Assembly: GCA_928724745.1 (NCBI GenBank)
Contig: CAKMXJ010000010.1
Coordinates: 496,001-560,000, forward strand
DNA: 64,000 nt
From: Anthracocystis setariae
Lineage: Eukaryota; Basidiomycota; Ustilaginomycetes; Ustilaginales; Ustilaginaceae
Direction of reading: 5' to 3'
This document shows positions 10,274 to 18,952 of the stretch, one piece after another. The notes beneath the pieces were generated by a model, which had not been told where the DNA came from, searched no databases, and worked only from the letters and a program-made list of their open reading frames with translations. A program made the translations under genes and the position numbers. Numbering within the stretch: position 1 is the stretch's first letter; every line of letters starts with the position of its first letter.

Positions 10274-10605
10274 GTTGCTCCTGTGGTCGCCTTGGGAAAG
10301 ATGAGGATGGGCCAAGAAGGAATAGGGGGGGGGCGAAAGGTGAGAAGAAAGTGTCATTTTTGGCGCCATATTTTTGCCAATACATTTTCGGTTTTCGGCA
10401 AAAGCGACTGCAATTGCATTGACAAGGTGGAGGCGGTGCAGAGTCAGACCCCCCGTTGATCCTCTTGCTCGCTGATGTTAGCCGGCCTTGACTGGTAACC
10501 ACCACCACTTTCCAACCACATTGTCGGCGTCGTAGCTTCAAGCTTTCCGTTCGCTATATTGGAGATCTGCACATAGGCAGGTCTGTGCTACATTTTCTCG
10601 CCAAC
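10274..10605. promoter_or_regulatory. Divergent promoter region between the UXT and LYRM5 genes
   Basis: 332 bp separate the two start codons, so promoter elements for both small housekeeping genes must lie here or within their leaders. No canonical TATA box is evident; the region contains a C/G run near 10326 and AT-rich patches near 10369-10385. Confidence 0.4.
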
Positions 10606-11021
10606 ATGCCGCCACTTGGACACCCACTTAGGGCAAGAGCTATCGGTCTGTACAAAGAGGTACGTCTCAAGAAACAGGTTCGATGCATTGTCATGTTCAT
10701 GCAAGAACTCACCTGATGATCCTCCCTTTATACGCCAACCCGCAGCTCCACCGATTGGGAAGGGAATACCCGGATCCGAACTACAACTTTATCGGCAAAC
10801 TGCGCAGCATGTTTCGAAAGAACGCTCATTTGACCGACGACAAAGAAATCAAAGCCAAGCTCGATCTCGCCGAGTTTGTCAAGAAAGGTGAGTCGACTCT
10901 ATCACAATGGTTTGGATGTCCGGACCCCGAGGCTGACAAGTGACGTTGTGATGTAGAAACGGAGACACTATACTCGCTCAAAAAATACAGGACGATGCGT
11001 CGGCGATACGTGCAAGATTGA
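10606..11021 (+). CDS. LYR-motif protein, LYRM5/ETFRF1-like (3 exons)
   Basis: Exons 10606-10659, 10746-10887 and 10957-11021 are joined by introns of 86 and 69 bp (GTACGT...GCAG and GTGAGT...GTAG) and encode 86 residues. The Complex1_LYR fold is visible: LYKELHRLGREYP carries the LYR-type LYK motif near residue 15, followed by a helix (FIGKLRSMFRKNAHL) and a C-terminal helix (ETLYSLKKYRTMRRRY). By eye it tracks human LYRM5/ETFRF1, a mitochondrial matrix regulator that removes FAD from electron-transfer flavoprotein. LYR proteins work with mitochondrial acyl carrier protein. It is too fragmented by introns to be seen as one frame. Confidence 0.85.
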
Positions 11022-11249
11022 TGTTGGCCCTCTACTATGCCCCTGACAGCCTCGGATTCTCCTCATCTCATCTTATCTGTATTTGTACCCGCCACGCAAC
11101 ACGACCAACTTTTCAGCACGATTGTCACGCAGCTGAGCTAACGCACAGCCTTTTGACGGAGAATAGCGTTTAGGTTTGCAACGTAACTGCTGGTTAGAAT
11201 GCTTTGACAACTGCGATTCCATTTGTAGGTTGTGAGTTGACGTAGACAC

Positions 11250-12128
11250 TTAGAGACGAGGCATGAACTGAAGACTCTGACCACCATCCACGACGATGCC
11301 GGTGCCTGTGCAGTGAGCGCCTGCACGCGAGGCGAGGAAAGTGGCAACGCCACCGATGTCCTCGGGAGTGCCCACTCTGCCGGTAGGCTGAATGCCCTCG
11401 AGCAGATCCTTGTTCTCCTCGAGACCGTACGCGGTCATCCTACTGGGGAAGACACCGGGGCAAATGGCGTTGACCATGATAAACTTGTCGGCAAGCGAGT
11501 TTGCCAGCACCTTGGTCAGGTGGAGCGAAGCCGCCTTGGAGGGCTGGTAGGAGTAGGTTCCATGACCAGGAGCCGAGAGACCACCTTCGGCGAGCGGCGA
11601 GATGGCAGCAGTGGAGGCGATGTTGATGACACATGCGTGGTCCTGGTTTGTCTTTCCATTCTCGAGCAGCGGAAGCAGAGCAACGGTAAGGTAGAATTGC
11701 GACTTGACGTTGAGGTCAAACACCTTGTCCCAGCCCTTCTGTTCGGGGAAGTCGACCATGGGAGCACCCCAGGTCAAGCCCGAGTTGTTGACGAGAATGT
11801 CGAGCCTGGACTCGGCCTTCTTGATCTGGTCAGCGAGAGCGTCGCATCCGGCCTTGCTTCCGACGTCGGCTTGCAGAGCAATGCAAAGGCCTTTCTTACC
11901 CTCGGGATCGCCGGGCGCGAGCTTGGAGAGTTGACTAGCGACCCTCTGAAGATCAGCGAGCTTTCGCGAGGCAATGTACACCTTGGCGCCGTTCCTGATG
12001 TAAGTGGCAGCGATCATCTTGCCGATACCGGTACCGCCACCGGTGACAAGCGCAACTTTGCCATTGAGCGAAAAGAGGCGCGAGGCGCCGAGCTCAGGCA
12101 TCACTTCGGGGGCCGCGTCCTTGGGCAT
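11250..12128 (-). CDS. Short-chain dehydrogenase/reductase
   Basis: 292 residues, single exon, with a full classical SDR fold. The cofactor-binding TGGGTGIG is at 29-36, NNSG at 114-117, a catalytic Ser in NIAST (about 172) and YQPSK (Y194, K198). The C-terminal GTGIVVDGGQ is typical. An Arg after strand 2 (ASRK) suggests NADP(H). The overall sequence resembles the RhlG/3-oxoacyl-ACP reductase-like SDRs found widely in fungi; the actual substrate cannot be told. There is no signal peptide. It is divergent from twinfilin, with about 750 bp between the starts. Confidence 0.85.
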   Translation of the reverse strand: MPKDAAPEVMPELGASRLFSLNGKVALVTGGGTGIGKMIAATYIRNGAKVYIASRKLADLQRVASQLSKLAPGDPEGKKGLCIALQADVGSKAGCDALADQIKKAESRLDILVNNSGLTWGAPMVDFPEQKGWDKVFDLNVKSQFYLTVALLPLLENGKTNQDHACVINIASTAAISPLAEGGLSAPGHGTYSYQPSKAASLHLTKVLANSLADKFIMVNAICPGVFPSRMTAYGLEENKDLLEGIQPTGRVGTPEDIGGVATFLASRAGAHCTGTGIVVDGGQSLQFMPRL

Positions 12129-12605
12129 GTTGATCGAGATATGCGGATATGATTTTGGATTGGAGGTGGCAAGATAGATTAGAGAAGCAAGAAAGGAGTG
12201 GGAGATGGGGAGTGCAGATTAAGAAGGTTGGTCGAGATCTCTTCCAGTTCACAGCCGGAGACTAGAGACTACAGCGCCCAAGTGCTTGGCAGACGGAGTG
12301 AGGCGTGAGGCGCACAGGCGATGTTACCCCCCTCATCGGTACAGTACATGTTGGTTGCACCACCGCTCGGGCTGCATTGTGACTAGCCGGATGTGCTCGC
12401 GTCAAGTGCCGGATTGTTTTGTCTCTCTGCCGGACACGCCGATGCTATATCGGAAAAATCAATGTTCAGAGTGTCAAGATGCTTGTACTAACAAAGTGAA
12501 TTGTCAAAATATTGTCTGACCTCGATGCTGCACGGTCCAACTCTGTTCCGCAATCGAGATTATTATTTTATTGAATTTCAGATCAGAAGAAGCGGAGGCG
12601 AGCAA

Positions 12606-12630
12606 GCAAAGCAAAGCAAAGCAAAGCAAA
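12606..12630 (+). repeat. Pentanucleotide microsatellite (GCAAA)5
   Basis: Five perfect tandem units of GCAAA, preceded by a partial unit. Confidence 0.95.
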
Positions 12631-12661
12631 GATGACCCTGCAACGCCCGAAATCGGCAAGT

Positions 12662-12690
12662 GTGCAGTGCAGTGCAGTGCAGTGCAGTGC
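12662..12690 (+). repeat. Pentanucleotide microsatellite (GTGCA)5.8
   Basis: Five perfect units of GTGCA plus GTGC, only 31 bp downstream of the GCAAA array. Confidence 0.95.
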
Positions 12691-12876
12691 TGCAACCAAT
12701 TTGTTCCAAGTCAGCGTTGAATGACATACACGCACATACCACTTCCACTCTCCGCTCTTGCTTGCGACGTTCAACCGTCCAGGACCGTAGCTATCACAGC
12801 TATCATCACGCCCTCTTTTCATCTAACCATCCTCATCCTCATCCTCCTTTTCTCCCAAGCTCGTACCCGAATCACC

Positions 12877-14851
12877 ATGTCAAATATTCCCATCGCTGAC
12901 GATTTGGCCCAAGCATTCAAGAATGCCGACCAGTCAGTTCGTGCCATCCTCGTCCAGAACGATGGTGGATTTCTCAAGCTCGTTCAGCAAGCTCCGGCCT
13001 CGGGACCTGACGTGAGCGACAAGCAAGATTTCGTTCCCATCCTCTCCAAGCTATTCGCAAACGATCCTCAACGCAGTGGCTATGCGCTCTACCGACTCGA
13101 CAGTCAATCCGCCTCGGGCGATTGGGAATGGCTCTGCTGCTCCTACCAGCCAGACGGTGCCAAAATCAAAGAAAAGATGCAGTACGCCATCACTCGATCT
13201 TCGCTCATGGCTGGCTTGACCGAGCGCAACTTTCTCGAGACCATCTTTGGTGCCACGCCCACCGACTTTTATTGGCCCGCCAAGCTCCGAAACAGCCGCA
13301 AGCACGATTATCAAAATCCACAGCTCAAGACCGCCGGCAAACCTGCTTCCGAGGCTGCCGGAACCGGTGTAGGAGGTGCACGAAGGAACTTTGGCTCGGC
13401 AAGCAAAACCAACAACTTGAGGGCTAGCGACTCGCCGCCTCCACAGAACGTCGACTTGGGCTCCCCTTCTGGTGTTTCGGGCGTATCTAGCAACAAGGAC
13501 CCAGAGCCACAGCGACCAGAACCTGTATCTGAACGAGATCAAGCACAGCTGACGCCGCCACCTCAGCCCAAGCGATACAATTCGCATGAGTTTACCGCTG
13601 CATTCAAGAGCCCATCTCCACCTGCATCCGAGGAACGCAAACAAGCGTCTGCGCCACAAGAGCAAAGCAAGCGTTCGTCCGTATCGTCGGAAAACGCGAA
13701 TCAGTTCACAGCAGAGGCAAAGGCTCCCGAAGAGCCAACTACGCCAGCTGTTGTTGCTCGACACAAGGACAACCTCTCGCAACCTACTGTTCCATCCGAC
13801 TCGACCCTCTCCGCTGCTGCTAATGTCGCCTCGGCCACCCAAGCACGAGATTCAGAAGCAAAGGTCACCACAGCCGAGCAGGAGTTTGCCGAAACCAAAG
13901 CACCTCAAGGACCACCAACCCCCGCTGCTGTCAAGTCGACCGACTCCCTTTCGCAGCCCACTCTACCCACCTCGCTCGATCAAGCCAGCCTCTCGGACAA
14001 GCCGCAGCAGAAGAGCTCCATCTCGATCGGTTCTGGAACTGGTGCTTCCAAGACAGGACTCACCCAGCGCGAAGAAGAGCTTGCCGAATTGCGCAAGCTG
14101 CAAGCCACTGAGCGCGCTTCAGCCGTCGGTTCGGGTGGCATGGGCAGTGCAGGTGGACCATCGCTCGGATTCAAGTGGGGCGATGGTGTGCGTGAAGCGA
14201 TCCAGGGGCTTGCGAGCACTGCTTCGGGTACTTCCGAGTGGAATCTGGTCGTTCTCGCCATCGACCTCAAGAGCGAGACGGTCGAATTGGAGTCGCCGCC
14301 TAGGTTTGTACCACCCGCGGATCTGGCTTCAGCACTGAGCGAAAGCGAGCCTAGGATCGCCTTCTACAGGCTGGACAACGTTAGCATCCCCGGATCGCAC
14401 GAGAGCGTTGTGGCGATGCTCTACTGCTGTCCCGCCAGCAGTGGGGTCAAGGCGAGGATGGTCTACTCGAGCAACGTCTTGACAATTCTTGAACATGTTA
14501 AGGGCTTCTCCGGTATGAGGATTGTCAAAAAGGTAAGTTGCCACCATCGATGATTTGGCATTCATTTACGGCAATCACTGCTTTCATCACCTGAGACGAC
14601 GAGGTGCTAACTTTAACTCTCATTTGCGTCTGTTGCATTTCATCTGTCATGCGTGCGAACAGCTCGAATCGAGCGACACGGCGGATCTCAGCCACGCATA
14701 TGTTTCCAGCGAGATCGAGGAAGTCCTCGCGCAAGAGAGGCATAAGTTTGCAGGCACTGCCTACGGCGTGGTGGATGAGGCTCCGGTAAACGTTGTAAAG
14801 AACACGGGTTTTGCGAGGCCCAGGAAGGCCGGTGCATCTGCTCGAAACTGA
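12877..14851 (+). CDS. TWF1: Twinfilin with an unusually long inter-domain linker (2 exons)
   Basis: Exons 12877-14532 and 14663-14851 (intron GTAAGT...ACAG, 130 bp, phase 0) encode 614 residues. An ADF-H domain spans about 5-140 (IADDLAQAFKNAD, YALYRLDSQ, DWEWLCCSYQPD, KMQYAITRSSL). A second runs from about 425 to 575 (FKWGDGVREAIQGL, RIAFYRLDN, VAMLYCCP, KARMVYSSN, VLAQERHKF). Two ADF-H domains define twinfilin, which binds G-actin and caps filament ends. Typical twinfilins are about 330-350 residues; here about 285 disordered Pro/Ser/Ala/Glu-rich residues separate the domains, with an internal repeat (near 279 and 339). The start at 12877 follows CACC and gives the normal MSN... N-terminus; the open frame to 12721 is leader. 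Confidence 0.88.
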
Positions 14852-15076
14852 GTGCGGCAGAATGTAGCTCTATGAGATGAATTTAAGATTCGTTTTCTCT
14901 GTTGATCTTGGGTCTGAGCTTGTGCGGGTGGTGGTGGTGGTGGTGGTTAATACCGGATGGTTGTCAAGGATCGAGGTTGGATTGAGAAGAGCCCTGCGTT
15001 GGGCAGACCCTTCTTGTGGTATAAAAAAAGGTCTCCAGAGTCTGATCGAGAGGTTCTGCAGCGTTTGTTGCGAATC
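14852..15076. other. Short intergenic region with promoter of the secreted protein
   Basis: Contains a (GGT)n-like run at about 14928-14947 and the TATA-like site listed separately. No gene. Confidence 0.4.
15019..15029 (+). promoter_or_regulatory. TATA-like element
   Basis: GTATAAAAAAA lies about 50 bp upstream of the ATG at 15077, a plausible TATA box with a short leader for the secreted-protein gene. Confidence 0.4.
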
Positions 15077-15646
15077 ATGACTCTATCTCAAAGCGTTCGC
15101 TTTCTCATTGTCCTATCCGCTTTGCTCGTTACGGCAGCGTTGGCAGGACGCACAGTACCGGTCCACCCTGAACCTGCCAGCTACACGGTCTACGATTTTG
15201 GCGATATTCCCTTCAATGTCAACCCGTTCGTTGCGTCGATGCGTACTCGATTCCACTTGCACGATATGTCGCTCCATGCACTTCCCTCGGAACTTCTCTC
15301 TCACGACGAGCTGATTCGGCAGCTGGATTCAGCCACCAACCAGAAACCTTTTGTAGTGTTTGACGACGTTCACCACACTCATCATCTGGCTATGGTCGTA
15401 CCTGTCGAACCACCAGCCGATCTTGCTCTGCGTCCGGACGAAAGGGTCTTGGCATTTCTGGCTCTAAGGGAAGCAAGAACAGGCACAAGAATCATCGCAT
15501 TGATGGGATACCGAATGGCTACAGGCGTGAGCGAGCTCGAGACGAGACTGTGGGAGCAGCCGACGCATCACATGTCTGACTTTGAGATCGGCAAGGTGAT
15601 GGATAGGCATCACGTGTTTGCGCTCATGAGCCGTATCCGCCCATGA
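15077..15646 (+). CDS. Small secreted protein of unknown function
   Basis: 189 residues from the ATG at 15077. Residues 1-23 form a clear signal peptide (SVRFLIVLSALLVTAALA). The mature part has no cysteine and no domain I recognise. It has a His-rich stretch (DDVHHTHHLAMVVPVE) in the middle and a mixed helical C-terminal half (RPDERVLAFLALREARTGTR, FEIGKVMDRHHVFALM). The frame is open upstream to 14957, but the ATG before the hydrophobic segment is the natural start. Effector or other extracellular function is only a possibility. It ends within 360 bp of the chromate transporter start on the same strand, and the overlapping frame downstream is not part of it. Confidence 0.65.
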   Translation: MTLSQSVRFLIVLSALLVTAALAGRTVPVHPEPASYTVYDFGDIPFNVNPFVASMRTRFHLHDMSLHALPSELLSHDELIRQLDSATNQKPFVVFDDVHHTHHLAMVVPVEPPADLALRPDERVLAFLALREARTGTRIIALMGYRMATGVSELETRLWEQPTHHMSDFEIGKVMDRHHVFALMSRIRP

Positions 15647-16005
15647 GCCAGGCAGGAGGCAACAAGCAGCGTTGGTCGATGGCTCATGTTTGTAAGTCCC
15701 GCTACTACTGCATACTGTCATGTCCAACAGAGTGCTTCCAGAAATGGCGTGAGGATTTGAAATGTCAGAGGCAGCACGTGCGACGCTCATCAAGCTTGGT
15801 CTCGGCGATCTCTGTCTCGCGTGCCTACTTAGCAGCCTTGGACCCTTGCAGGACATCACACAGGAGCGCAGTGAAAGCTCATGCTGAGAAGAATCGACTG
15901 TATAACCGCAATTCAGCTTTTCCGCCAGTCCAGCTTGCGCCATTCCATCTCTTCATCATCCTTGCCAACTCCCACATACATCGATTGTGCGCTCGCACCC
16001 TCGCC
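15647..16005. other. Intergenic region upstream of the chromate transporter
   Basis: The transporter frame remains open through this stretch, but the sequence encoded is low-complexity and Cys/Ser-mixed, unlike a conserved N-terminus; I treat it as promoter and leader. Confidence 0.5.
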
Positions 16006-17739
16006 ATGTCGGCCACTCAGGTCTTCACTCGCTCGCGATCGCGGGCTCCCCAGAATGACAGCCACGCTCCTGACCCATCCGCCCTCCACACTGATGCTGC
16101 TTCGACAAGCGCTTCGCATGATCCGTTGCGCGATTCGACAGAACCAGAGGATCGCCGCAACATCAGACTTGGCGTTCGTCTCGTCGACACAATACGTCAC
16201 TTTTGGGACCTCGGCTTTACCGCGTTCGGCGGGCCTGGTGTGCACGTCGTCATCCTCCGCAAACGCTTCGTCGACAAATACAAGTGGCTTGACGCCACCA
16301 CCTTTGCCGATCTCTTCTCCCTCGGAAATGCACTTCCCGGACCAGGCTCGACGCAGCTCGCTTTTTCGATCGCCGTAGCGCGCAACGGTACGCTGGCAGG
16401 TCTGATCGCGTTTCTCTTCTGGTCCCTCCCGGGCGCGGCTGGAATGGCTGCGCTAGGTGCAGGGGTGAGCAAGTTTCCCGAGAGATTGCCACCCATCGTG
16501 CTCGGTCTTTTGACCGGATTGAATGCTTCGGCGGTAGGATTGATAGCGTTGGCGGCGTTGCAGCTGTCGAAATCATCGACCACGGATGCCGTCACGCGAC
16601 TGCTCGTGTTGGCATCCGCTTCGTTTGGTATCTGCTACCATGCACCGTGGATGTACCCCGTGCTCGTGTTTGGTGGAGGTCTCATCACGCTGCTCTACGA
16701 TTTCCGACATGCCATCGTCAACGGTATCAAGGATAAGCTTAAGTTGAGCAAGCGCAGGGTGAGCTCCAGCAATGTGGTAGAGACAGATGCACCGAGCTCC
16801 TTAGCTCAAGACATCGAGCTGGAGCCGGTTGGCTCGACAATTCCCACGTCTGCCGATGTTGCTGACAAGAAGCAGACAGGGTCGACGGTGCAGACGCTGC
16901 CCTTCACACAGCCTAATTCTCTGCGACAGAGGATCGCCCAAACCGTCGAACGAACTGCTCCTCACCACAACCTTACAGATGAAGCAACTCCAGCGACCGA
17001 GCTCCGCACACCGATCATGGTGCTCGACCGCAAGATCGCGTTTGCCATTGGTGCGGCTTTCATCATCCTCGTAGTCACTGTGGTGGTGACACGGTCGCAG
17101 CTTGACTCACCACCGCGAATGCTAGAGTTCTTCACCAATATGATGATCGCAGGCGTCATCATCTTTGGCGGTGGACCGGTGGTGATTCCACTCCTCCGCG
17201 GCTACACTGTTGAGAACGGATGGGTTCCTTCACGAGACTTCCTCCTCGGTTTCGCCATCCTGCAAGCATTCCCTGGACCCAACTTCAACTTTGCCGTCTA
17301 CCTCGGTGTGCTCGCCATCCCCTCGAACCCTGCCCTTGGCGCGTTTCTCGGCTGGGTCGGCATCTTCTCCCCCGGCCTGCTGCTCAAACTCTCTCTACTG
17401 CCTTTATACAATACGTGGCGCAAGCATCAGGTTGCCAAATCTGTACTCCGCGGTCTCAACGCTTCGGCAACCGGTCTGGTGTATACGGCTGTCTGGCAGC
17501 TGTTCTTGGTCGGATACATCTACACGCCAGCTAGGGGTGTTGTGGTGGATTCAGCGAGTCAGAGCGGTCCGCTCACTTCGGATCCTTTCTGGGGCGTGGT
17601 TGCCAGTTCAGCGTTTGTCGCAACGCAGTGGTTCCAAAGTCCTCCTCCGCTGACGATTCTGGCGGGCGCAGTGGCGGGTTTAGCTTGGTACGGCGTGGTT
17701 GGGCCAAAGGGGACGGAGCGCCAGCAGGCATTCTTCTGA
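16006..17739 (+). CDS. Chromate ion transporter, CHR family (bidomain)
   Basis: 577 residues from the ATG at 16006. Two homologous CHR domains are visible. The first has FTAFGGPGVHV and SLGNALPGPGSTQLAF at about 70-125; the second has IIFGGGPVVIPLL and ILQAFPGPNFNFAVYLG at about 385-430. These are the family's FGGP and PGP signatures, each followed by several hydrophobic membrane segments. A hydrophilic loop (about 245-340) joins the halves. CHR proteins move chromate or sulfate-like anions across the plasma membrane; in fungi the substrate is uncertain. The long-frame upstream start at 15643 is rejected because that part has no family likeness. Confidence 0.9.
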   Translation: MSATQVFTRSRSRAPQNDSHAPDPSALHTDAASTSASHDPLRDSTEPEDRRNIRLGVRLVDTIRHFWDLGFTAFGGPGVHVVILRKRFVDKYKWLDATTFADLFSLGNALPGPGSTQLAFSIAVARNGTLAGLIAFLFWSLPGAAGMAALGAGVSKFPERLPPIVLGLLTGLNASAVGLIALAALQLSKSSTTDAVTRLLVLASASFGICYHAPWMYPVLVFGGGLITLLYDFRHAIVNGIKDKLKLSKRRVSSSNVVETDAPSSLAQDIELEPVGSTIPTSADVADKKQTGSTVQTLPFTQPNSLRQRIAQTVERTAPHHNLTDEATPATELRTPIMVLDRKIAFAIGAAFIILVVTVVVTRSQLDSPPRMLEFFTNMMIAGVIIFGGGPVVIPLLRGYTVENGWVPSRDFLLGFAILQAFPGPNFNFAVYLGVLAIPSNPALGAFLGWVGIFSPGLLLKLSLLPLYNTWRKHQVAKSVLRGLNASATGLVYTAVWQLFLVGYIYTPARGVVVDSASQSGPLTSDPFWGVVASSAFVATQWFQSPPPLTILAGAVAGLAWYGVVGPKGTERQQAFF

Positions 17740-18237
17740 TAGTTTCGCATTTACATCTGCCATGTTAGCTCACGATCACATTGGTCTTCCGACTCTTGTT
17801 TCTGACCTTTATCAAGACACTGAACCATTTGACGTCGAGTGAATGATTGAGATCGACAATGTACCAGTAGCAGTCTTTAGATGCTAGGAAACATGAACTG
17901 TATCCAGTCAAGGACGAGCGAAAGGCTGCTTGCTTCTTCGGAAAGCGGAAAATAATGGCTGGACCCTGGAATATCGCTCGCTGTGTTGCTGCTTTCTTGC
18001 CTTTTTGACACCTCACCTTCACATGCTCTTCGCCATTTCTGCAGATCATCACATCAAGCTGAGCGTTCTTAGACTCCGATCATCTCACCTACCTCGCACT
18101 TCTTCTTGAGCGACACAGAGGAACGACGTCGTCACTTGGGATGCGCAACGTAATCCTGCTCTAAGACTTGGCCATCGCATCACCCTTGACTACGACACAC
18201 TTGTCCCTAGCCACACAGCTGCATCGCCTGCTTCACC
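17740..18237. other. Intergenic region, no firm gene
   Basis: A 95-codon minus-strand frame (18052-17765) has a fairly protein-like C-terminal half but no recognisable family and no supporting context, so it is not called. The last 100 bases are the leader of the ZNHIT1-like gene. Confidence 0.4.
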
Positions 18238-18846
18238 ATGTCGGCATCCGTCTCACTCCGAAAACGCCGATCCGTCGCATCTAAACCCATCACCAACCGC
18301 CCACAGACGATCACGGGCCAGCAAAACAAAACACTCACTGAAGAACAGGAACGCGAACGACAGACCAAGGAACTCGATTCGCGTCGGCGTCGTGCGCGTC
18401 GACGTCTCGATGAACTCGAACGCATCAACTATCGTGATGCCCCTACCGCCACCACCACCTCTTCTGACGCTATCGAACCATCCAACGAAGCACCCACACC
18501 CGCACCCGATGCACACCTCAACCTTACAGCCACCTCCGGAGTAAGCGCCGCGCAACGCCGCCGAAACCAAGCCGAGCTCAAACGCATCCTCATCTCTGGC
18601 CGTCGAAACCTGCACTCGATCGTCGACGAGCTCATCGATCAAGGCCGTCTGCCGCTCAACCCTAGCAAAGGTACCGCAAATTGGCGCAGCATACGATCAA
18701 CACCCTCCACTACACCTGCAAGGAAGTACTGCAGCATCTGCGGATACCACGGCGATCTAGCGTGCGTACGCTGCGGACAACGATATTGCGGCAGAAAGTG
18801 CAGAGATACACACGACGAAACAAGGTGCGAAAGACCTCTCCGCTAA
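18238..18846 (+). CDS. HIT-type zinc finger protein, ZNHIT1/Vps71-like
   Basis: 202 residues. The C-terminal 40 residues form a zf-HIT domain: Cys pairs in YCSICG (C165, C168), CVRCGQRYCGRKC and a final HDETRC. The preceding block (RNLHSIVDELIDQG) and the N-terminal basic region (RRRRARRRLDELERINY) match the ZNHIT1/Vps71 pattern. Family members are subunits of the SWR1/SRCAP remodeller that exchanges H2A for H2A.Z in nucleosomes, so a nuclear location is expected. Single exon. It is convergent with the esterase gene, 106 bp apart. Confidence 0.85.
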   Translation: MSASVSLRKRRSVASKPITNRPQTITGQQNKTLTEEQERERQTKELDSRRRRARRRLDELERINYRDAPTATTTSSDAIEPSNEAPTPAPDAHLNLTATSGVSAAQRRRNQAELKRILISGRRNLHSIVDELIDQGRLPLNPSKGTANWRSIRSTPSTTPARKYCSICGYHGDLACVRCGQRYCGRKCRDTHDETRCERPLR

Positions 18847-18952
18847 AACCCCACGCTCTCAACGACATAGATACCCCTTCGCCTCCACAGATACCATATC
18901 CAGCCAAAACCACACACGATGAATGAGTCTAAACCTCTATGCCACATGGAAT

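Larger units (their letters stand above)
12129..12876. promoter_or_regulatory. Divergent intergenic region, SDR and twinfilin
   Basis: No gene seen. It holds a TACAGTA motif at 12340 and two pentanucleotide microsatellites listed separately. The last 100 bases before 12877 are a strong pyrimidine-rich tract, common just before fungal start codons. Confidence 0.45.

Noticed and set aside
15643..16005. N-terminal extension of the chromate transporter frame
   Set aside because: No family similarity, overlaps the end of the secreted-protein gene, and a good ATG exists at 16006.
17765..18052. 95-codon minus-strand frame between the chromate transporter and ZNHIT1 genes
   Set aside because: The C-terminal half looks protein-like, but there is no recognisable family, no splice partner and no promoter evidence; left uncalled.
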